Assembly (NCBI RefSeq): GCF_000003195.3
Contig: NC_012878.2
Coordinates: forward strand, 57,722,629 to 57,786,628
Length of the DNA: 64,000 bases
Source of the DNA: Sorghum bicolor
Taxonomy: Eukaryota; Streptophyta; Magnoliopsida; Poales; Poaceae
Reading direction: 5' to 3'
A model generated the notes under the pieces. That model saw nothing but the letters and a program-made list of their open reading frames with translations, was not told the origin of the DNA and ran no database searches. How positions within the stretch are numbered: the stretch's first letter is position 1; each line of letters opens with the position of its first letter. A program made the position numbers and the translations under genes. Below are positions 56,727 through 64,000 of this stretch, piece after piece.

Positions 56727-59700
56727 TCAACTTCTGCCAGCGAGCCTTGGCTGTTGCAGATGTTGATTTTGGCTTCCCCGTTGCTGGAACGTTGACGCCT
56801 TCTCCTTCAACTCCTGAAAGGCGCGCATTGTATCACCATCGAAACCGCCTGCAAACTGCAACGAATGGTAGGGCTGAGCACAACATACAAGTTTGAAGAG
56901 TTGAGCATATCGACGTACATGAGTAAGTGGGAGTGGTTACCTGGTGCACTCTGAAGGCAAATCGAACTCCTTGAAGCACCAGCTCCTCTTCGTCAGGGCC
57001 AACTTGTATGGCCTCAAGCTCTGAGGAAACCCTTCTCAGATACTTCATTGCCAGCTTCACTGATTGTAATTTGATCTGCATGTTAAGACTCAGCTTGTTA
57101 TGTTTGAGGAAGTCAGTTCTATAACGATATAACTGTATCGACAAAAATAGGCTGGTCAAGTGTATTTTTGCTGTTAGATTTAAGGGCTTAAGTTTATCCC
57201 AGTAATTGAATGGAAAACAAACGACAAGGGAACTACTAATTTGTCTCCAATCACCTTTTTTTACTAAATTAAAATGTCTAACATGAGCCAGAATAGACTA
57301 ACAGTGTGTTGCTACTTTTTTGTTTTTTGTTCAGCTCAAAATTCATGGACCATGCTTCTGGACCAAAAAATCAGAGGGGGCCATGCAGAAACAAAACTGA
57401 TTCACGAGAATCCCTGGCTAACACAGCATTTCACAGAACATGGCCACCACAGTTGATATGGTCTTTTTTGGTCCCGAAAACACCAGGTTTGCGTACATTT
57501 ATTTTTGGTTGGTACCACAAGTTGTAAACGACAGAAAACATTTGCCTGACGAAAGAACAGCACAGCACAGTACTAATTTGACCCCGATATTCAGAAGACA
57601 TCATCATACAGAAACAAAATAGATTCACGGGAACCCCTGGCTCATACGTGCATTTCTTAGCATATCCCAACAAGAAACGAAAGCTACTATTGGTCCCAAA
57701 ACACAAATTGCCCAAAATTCTTCCTGTTGGCACCATGAGTGTGTCTCATTGTAAACTATGGATTTTGTTCCTGCCCTATTCGTCTATGCATGAAACACAG
57801 CAGCAATGTACATGCTCATATAACCAGAATGTTTTGGGGGAAAAGGAAGAATGGCTAAACCCAATGATGTTAATTAACTCAATCAACATGTTTTTTCCCA
57901 GTGAAAATGAACTAACTTGCAGTACCTGACTAACAATTCCGGTATCCTGCATCCACTCCCATGGGATCTGATACCCACGGTATCGGCTCATCGCGCCATC
58001 TCGCACACGGACAAGGCTGTACACTCCATGCTCCAACCTGCTAACAAAACATCGATGAGCACAAGAACAAGCAACAACAATTGAATATGTATCCCCAAAA
58101 ACCATAAGCTACAAAGTGTGACTTACTTCTCGAAGAGGGCCTGCATCTTCTTGAGAGCAGAAGAGCAGGGCTGCCGGGGGTCATCACAGAACGATGACGC
58201 CTCCGACTCAATCTTCTTCAAGTCACGGTAGCCGAACGCGGCCTCACGCAGCGCATCTGCCTTCCCCTCCGGCCAGTCGAAGTGCTTCAGCACCGCCCTC
58301 TCGTCCACCTGCAAGCTCGCAGCATCCAGTGAAAACAAAGTTAGCTGGTCGCTGTTACACGGAATTCGTGACGGGGACACCAAATCGATAGCTCACCAGA
58401 CGTGAGAGCTCGACGTCGAGCCACTTGACGAAGGTGACCACGTCCTCAATGTCGACGAACGCGGCGCTCTGCACCTCCTTGATCAGGAACCGGATGAAGT
58501 CGCCCTGCCTCTCCACGTCCGATTTGATCTGCAACCACCAATCAAACTAATCAGTTCAGAATCTTTTGTGTTTACCATCACAAACCAAACTATCAAAGCA
58601 ACTTCAGATACTAGCAGCTCAGCAACAGAAGCAAACTCATTTGATTTGAAAAGTTTCATTAATCCAACACCACATGGCGCGAAGCAACGGTCGAGTTAGC
58701 TAGACTCCAACGGCTAGCTGGGCCTCCAGGTGGGGAAATGCTGCAGCTTTTATATTCGAAAAAAAAGCGGCATTCCCTGTCTCAGGTCATTTATTATTAC
58801 ACTCCCCTTTACTCTATCAGTGGCAGCATCAGCACTTGTGCTAGTGGTGACAGTGACTGGGCCCCACGAGTCAGTCTGACAACACTGAGCCTGTTTCGAT
58901 TGATTCCCAGGACCAGCCGGAAGAGGTTGCAGCTTTCTTTTTTGTTCCCAACTAGAGATTGTCCTATTCGGCTACTTCTCCTATCTGTTCATCTTCGTCT
59001 TCTCTGCTCGTCATGGACCGTAAAATTCCAAGACAAACGCAGACAGGAATCCATGGATTTCTTGCACGAATTCATGCAAGGTTGGTGAGCACGGGGCGAT
59101 GAACAGGGAAAAGGCGCTTGTCTGTTTCAACTGTATTTGGTGCTAAACGGCCGTGTGCGAGCTCACAAGCTTGAAAAGACGATCACTTTCTGGTGCTCAC
59201 CCATTTCTTTTGTTCATCTCTCCACAACAACTCTTATCAGCAAGTGCAACAGCTACTTCAGAACCACTCAAGGCAATTTGTTAAAAAACTTTCACTTTTG
59301 AGGTTTTTTCCCCCAAAAATGGCTGGTCAAGGAGATGACGACGTTGCTAAACAAGAATACAACATGAGTGGGGAATGGGTCTAAAATGGCAAGACAAGGG
59401 AATTTTACTTTGTCAGTAGAGTAATAAAGATAAGGTATGAACGAATTTTATCGATCGAACACTCTTTCTTTTCCTTTTCCATTACCAAGATGGAGTAAAT
59501 CGATCGAACAGACGAACACTTACCGCGAGAAGATGAGAAGAGCGGTTCTCGATCTCGCCGATCATGTCCCTCGCGGCGGCGGCACCCCCACCGGAGCCAG
59601 CTTCGCCTGCACCGGAGCCGTCCCTAGACCTGGAGTCCCTCCGCATCAGCGAGTGGTAGAACTCCACCACCTCGGGGACTCGCCTGACGCACGGGGCGGG

Positions 59701-60858
59701 CGCCGGGGCCGTCGCCGAAGTCGCAGGGGACGACGCTTTGGAGCTCCTTTTCGCCGCCGGTGGAGGTGGCGGCGGCGGTGCAGGAGGCCCCGCCCCTCCG
59801 CTTCCGCCGCCGCTGCTGCTGCTCGAGGTCGACGGTGACGAGCTCGCGCTGCGGCGTCCGCGCGCCGGCATTGTCGGCGGTGGTGGAGGAGGTGGAGGCG
59901 GGGGTGGGGCCGGTATCGGCGGGAGCTTGGAGAGCTCCGGCACGCGGCTTCTTGACACCGCGGTGTCGGAAGAGTAGGTCGGCGTCGATGGCGCGGACGA
60001 GGAGGAGCTGGACGAGGAGTTCGCCGGCGAGGCGCGCGACGAGCCGGAGAAGTAGGACGACCTGGACTTGTGAGGCGCCGGCATTGGCGGCGGCGGCGGC
60101 GGAGGAGGAGGAGGCGCAGGAGGAGGGACAATCGACAGCCCAGCTACGATCGCGTTGGTCGCCGCATTAGAGCGGTCGGAGTTGTCCGACGACACCGACG
60201 ACGAGCAGTCATCATCATGGTCGGGCTCGCGGTCGGGGACCGGGCCACGGCGCCTCTTGACCTCCGCCACCTCCTTCTCCAACTCAACCACCCGCTGCTG
60301 GCTGCTCCTGGCGGCGTCGACAGCGACGTCGAGCTCAGCGCGGAGGCGCGCGTTCTCGGCCTGGAGCCGCGCCAGCGCGTCGCGGCATCGGCCGAGGTCG
60401 CTGCTCTTGGCGGCGAGCTCGGTCTCGAGGAACGGCACGATGGCGACGGTCTCCTTGAGGATCTTGTGCTCCAGCAGCTCGGTGCGGAGGCGGGACTCCC
60501 GCTCCCGGAGCTCCTCGACGAGGCGGGCGAGGTCGGCGACGGCGGCGGGGCCCGGCGGCGGCTCGGGCGGCCCCGGCGCCGCGCGCGCCGGCTGCACCTG
60601 CGCGGACGAGCGCGGGAAGTAGCGCGAGAATGGCCCGCCGCCGCCGCCCTTGGACCCCGACCCGGGCGGCGGCGCTGGCGAGCCGGAGGACCGCCGGCGT
60701 GGGGTCTCCGGCTGCCCCGCCGAGGGCAGCTGCAGCGGCGCCGGCGCTGGCGCCTTGCGCGCGGAGGAAGTGGAGGTGGAGGAGGCGGCGGCCCCGGGCT
60801 TGGGCGTGGCCGGGCTCCGCTGGAAGCCCATGGCCGCCTTGACGCGGCCGGCCACCAT
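56727..60858 (-). CDS. CHUP1-like / IPGA1-like cytoskeleton-associated protein
   Basis: Family members link organelles or the cell cortex to actin or microtubules (CHUP1 in chloroplast positioning, IPGA1 in petal growth). Six exons: 59524-60858, 58397-58528, 58127-58308, 57926-58037, 56941-57075 and 56727-56855, giving 674 residues with consistent phases. The N-terminus is MVAGRVKAAMGFQRSPATPK, typical of the IPGA1-like branch, without the outer-envelope anchor of true CHUP1. A coiled coil spans residues about 106-204 (LVEELRERESRLRTELLEHK ... VVELEKEVAEVKRRRG), followed by three proline tracts (about 248-265, 322-338, 370-380) separated by Ser runs. The conserved C-terminal domain starts RRVPEVVEFYHSLMRRDSR, then ARDMIGEIENRSSHLLA, VDERAVLKHFDWPEGKADAL, YQIPWEWMQDTGIVSQIKLQ and ends QPRLAGRS. 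Choice between CHUP1 and IPGA1 orthology is an inference from the N-terminus. Confidence 0.93.
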
Positions 60859-61754
60859 AGCTGCTGGCTGCTGGCTGCTGCTTCGCGGGCCGTGGAATAC
60901 GAAATGGACGCCTAGGATTGCGCCACGGGCATGGCCGTGCCGTGCCCTGCTTGCTTTGCGCTCGTCGTGGTGTGGTGGTCGTCGGAGTCGGTGTTGTAGG
61001 CTAGGCTTTTTGGCGTGCGGTTGGGTTGTCTGGGCGTCTGTGGTTTTTAAAAGAGAGAAGGGTTGTAGTGGGGCACGGCGTTCGAGGAACGGTCTTTGGG
61101 TTGTAGCTGGAGACGAGTGATGAATGCTGCTGATAGTGGAGCCGTGGAGTGGAGTGGAGTGTGGTAAAATACTCATCAGCTTCAGCTCGTTGGACCTTGG
61201 ACGTTGGGGGGGTGGAATATGAACGTTGGGGCCTTGGGGGGCAAAGGCGTTGGCACGCCACGTCGCCACGGCCACGGGTGGGTAGCACGAGATGAGCACA
61301 GCACCCGACCCGACCCGACCCAGACAAGCCACAACTGCATCTGCTTTGCATGTTCTGAATCTGGAAACCACCTCCTTTTTTGACCCACTGCTTTTGCTGT
61401 CATCAGTTCCTTTATCTGTTTATTTATCAGATCAGTGAGATGCCCTTTAACCCGATGATGCCCTTTTCTGGCATTCTTGCTGTTGATTCAGATGAAATCC
61501 GAATGCTCCCAATCCTACACACGAGATTTGAAAATTGTTCGGTTGGGCTGCACGGCTTGTGTGCAATTGCGTTCTGTTCGTTTTAGGGGCCATAACCACA
61601 GCCACTGTAAAACCATACGGCCATGCTACAATACACTGTCTGCCGGTCATAATAAATAAATAAATAATATTTTCAGTCATAACTTTTTAACTAAATAAAT
61701 AAACACACATGGCATTCGCGCACTAGCTGTAACGTGTTACACACACTAGTAGTA
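60859..61754. other. Upstream region of the CHUP1-like gene
   Basis: No gene supported. The minus-strand frame stays open upstream of the chosen start as far as 61371, but without family resemblance. ACCCGACCCGACCCGACCC at 61304-61321 is a short simple repeat, and AATA units repeat at 61651-61667. Confidence 0.45.
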
Positions 61755-62012
61755 CTATCTTTGTCTATAAAAAATATATATAATTCTCAATCTGTAAAGA
61801 GTCAAACTGTATAAACTGTGACTAAATTTATATAAAAAAATACTAAACATTTTTTTATAAAAAATAAGTACCATTAAATTAGCTATAGAATATATTTTTA
61901 TAATAGATTTATTTAAAGATATAAATGCTAATGATATTGTGAACTTGGTCAAACTTTAGCTCAATTGACTGGTATAGATGCCATAATTATATTCTTTTGT
62001 GAATGGAGGGAC
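61755..62012. mobile_element. Stowaway-like MITE with TA borders
   Basis: Begins CTATCTTTGTCTATAAAAAA after TA (61753-61754) and ends TTTTGTGAATGGAGGGAC before TA. AT-rich interior of about 258 bp with AAACTGTGACTAAATTTATA, usual for this group. Confidence 0.62.
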
Positions 62013-63140
62013 TATCTTGTTAATAACTGACACCGTGCATAAGCATAAGCATAAGCATAGACATAACTCATAAGCATGGCACTTTAATATAATGGAGACT
62101 GATAGACTGTTAGTACGTATCCGACGGAATCCCAGCGAGAGTGACGGTCGTTCAGAGATTTTCTCCTCGCTTCCAGCGCTTGGAGGCAGCCAAAAGCGAT
62201 GGAAAGCGTTCGTGGGTGTGTGTGTCCGTGCGTGAGATCGAGTGGCATGGCATCCTTTGCTTGTCCGTACCTAGGCACACGGTGCTGGACCACGGAGGAG
62301 CGTCGCCGTCGCCGTCGTCGTGTGCTCTCGGTGACCGGTGGCGCGTCACTGTAGCTATGTAGAGCTAGCCAGACGTGGCAGATGCAGATGCAGGCATGCA
62401 ACGCGCACCGAGAGCTGCCTCTGTGCACCAGGTGCGTGCGTACGCCGCGCCATGCATGCCATGCGCTGGTGACAGGTACAGCGCTCCTACTGCTACTACT
62501 GGCCGGCACGCCTGGTTTCAAATTTTTGTACGACTCCAAGCGCAGGGTTGGAGTAATGGCCAGGGCAGCGCGAGAACGCCGCGCCGAGAATATAAATGCA
62601 TGGGAGCTGCATGCTACGACTACGAGCTGGTACCAGGAGCAACCGTTACCGTTGCCGCCTTGCCGGCACACCGTTGCTCTTGCTCTGCGGTGGTTCCGGC
62701 CGGCCGGCCGGCGGAGCGGCCAACGCACGCACGCACGCACACGCTCTCGCGCAGATCTCACGTGATGAGAGGTAGTAGATCTTTGCATGCTGTGCAGACA
62801 AGATGATCCATCATTATCAACGGTGGTTAAGGGCATGATTAGCAAGCAAGCCATGCATGTAGATGGCGCGCGGCATGCATGGCGCCACGTCGTCGGTTGT
62901 CAGGTCCCGCCACCCACGCGCGGCGGCACACACGACCGTAGTATGTGCTTTCAGTCTCTAGTGGTAGTGCTCTGCTGACTCACTGCCCCGAGACGTACTC
63001 TGGCCGGCCGGTTCCCGGCGGCAAACCCCACAGAGGCCATCGATGCTTCGCTGGTAAACCCAGTGGTTTCGGGCAGACGAGAATGATGGCGTCCCACTCC
63101 CGCCACGCGACGAGCGGCCGGGTCAGCCGGTGTCAACTCG
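62013..63140. other. Intergenic sequence, GC-rich, no gene seen
   Basis: No gene supported. AAGCAT hexamer repeats at 62038-62078 and a CACG repeat near 62725-62740. The 256-codon minus-strand frame at 62084-62854 has no family resemblance and is matched by open plus-strand frames. Many CATGCATG and GGCCGGCC palindromes. Confidence 0.5.
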
Positions 63141-63320
63141 GGCCTTGTTTACTTCACCTAAAAAAATAAAAACTTTTTAAGATTAAATAAAAATAAAAAC
63201 TAGTTACACAGTTTATCTATAAATTGCAAGATGCACTCTATAATTGAATAATATTTGTCAAATAAAAACGAAATTACTACATTACCTCAATCCAAAAAAT
63301 TTTAGGAACTAAACAAGACC
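63141..63320. mobile_element. Internally deleted Tourist-like MITE (GGCCTTGTTTAG family), copy 16
   Basis: Starts GGCCTTGTTTACTTCACC and ends GGAACTAAACAAGACC but is only 180 bp long. The CATGCATG block and part of the GACGAGACGAATC block are missing, so it carries an internal deletion. Confidence 0.8.
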
Positions 63321-63519
63321 TCACTTGATTGCTGATTTTTACTGTCACGTGGCCGCATTATATTTTGGATGAGGGAATGTACGCTTAGGTGGATACAGTA
63401 GCATGGAAAAAAAAGTTTTTATTATGTCGATTGGTTGTTGAGACAGATACAGCAGCATTATATCTTGTATGCAATGACTCTACGAAGATGTTTAGCGGAT
63501 ACAGAAACTCTTCGGCTGA

Positions 63520-63861
63520 GAGCATCGGCAGCAGTAATGTTTATTTGGGTAGCCTACTATTTAGATTTTGCTCTCAACTTCAGCAGTACTACCAAAAATT
63601 AGCTACCCATTTTTGTCTTAGCAGAGAATGACTTCTAGGTCCCACAATCAGAGCATAAATGGGAGAGAGAGAGGCGCATGGGTGAGAGAGAAGATTCAGG
63701 TAGTGTCCTTGACCCAACAGAAATGGATAGTGGAGAGGGAGGATTTGGGTATCCAACAAATTTGTTGGGTGGAATAGGTAGTCTACTAGAGTGGATTTTT
63801 AGCCCTCCACTACTCAGATTGGAGATAGATAGTCTATTTATGTAGTCTGCTGGAGATGCTC
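63520..63861. mobile_element. MITE with GAGCATC ends and TGA target duplication
   Basis: Starts GAGCATCGGCAGCAG and ends CTGCTGGAGATGCTC, inverted complements with few mismatches. TGA at 63517-63519 and 63862-63864 is a 3-bp duplication. Inside, GGTAGCCTACTATTTAG near the left and AGATAGTCTATTTATGTAG near the right can pair. Same style of end as the element at 24232-24888 (GAGCAACTCC). Confidence 0.7.
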
Positions 63862-64000
63862 TGAGGGCGACATGTGGATTGACATGAGAATTGAGATGTA
63901 TTACATCCTTTACCCACAATGACCAGTGAAATTTATTTTGACCAAATCCATCGTCGAGGCTAAGCACTTAGGGTCTGTTTGGATTCGTTAGCAATATAAG
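63862..64000. other. Window end, intergenic
   Basis: No gene seen. The last 30 bp, GGGTCTGTTTGGATTCG onward, look like the left terminus of another Tourist-type MITE cut by the window edge. Confidence 0.4.

Noticed and set aside
59760..61120. Long plus-strand open frames (up to 281 codons) over the CHUP1-like first exon
   Set aside because: They are the antisense of a well-supported GC-rich exon; translation is low-complexity Arg/Gly.
62084..62854. A 256-codon minus-strand frame
   Set aside because: No recognisable motif, opposed by open plus frames, rich in simple repeats.

Overview
This window looks like nuclear DNA of a grass, most likely Sorghum or a close relative in the Andropogoneae. 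Its genes have plant-type introns with GT-AG borders. Several first exons are very GC-rich, as in grass genes. The spaces between genes are packed with small non-autonomous DNA transposons, above all about fifteen copies of a roughly 240-bp element beginning GGCCTTGTTTAG and flanked by 3-bp duplications such as TTA, TAA and TAT. Species assignment is an inference; no marker proves it.

Layout, left to right. The left edge holds the 5' part of a CTP synthase gene (minus strand, start at 3320, running off the window at base 1). From about 3.8 to 25.3 kb I see no protein-coding gene, only transposon fragments and several GC-rich islands without a convincing open frame. At 25.4-27.7 kb lies an NF-YB histone-fold transcription factor gene (plus), at 30.9 kb a short VQ-motif protein (plus), at 33.0-33.4 kb a DUF538 protein (minus), and at 38.0-41.2 kb the complete ten-exon plastid ketol-acid reductoisomerase (minus). 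A dense block of DNA transposons fills 41.7-47.2 kb. An armadillo-repeat protein follows at 47.9-50.7 kb (plus), then a DUF26 cysteine-rich secretory protein at 53.3-54.1 kb (plus), a small acidic protein of unknown function at 54.9-56.2 kb (plus), and a six-exon CHUP1-like actin/microtubule-associated protein at 56.7-60.9 kb (minus). The last 3 kb holds transposon remnants.

The genes are an ordinary mix (nucleotide and branched-chain amino acid synthesis, transcription, stress signalling, cytoskeleton) and do not form a pathway or cluster. The most unusual region is 50.9-56.3 kb. There one small acidic gene (intact copy at 54949-56196) has two broken relatives. One joins promoter-like sequence straight to the last exon; the other keeps only the last two exons and sits 35 bp behind the stop codon of the DUF26 gene. 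The intact copy also carries a reverse-strand fragment of a retrotransposon RNase H domain in its first intron. Other structures of note are a 961-bp foldback Mutator-like element with a perfect 9-bp target duplication, a Mutator-like element nested in a Stowaway-like element, a hAT element that still encodes the start of its transposase, a PIF/Harbinger-type element filled with GC-rich tandem repeats, and a 25-bp near-perfect hairpin. I found no evidence of a wholly new molecular system.
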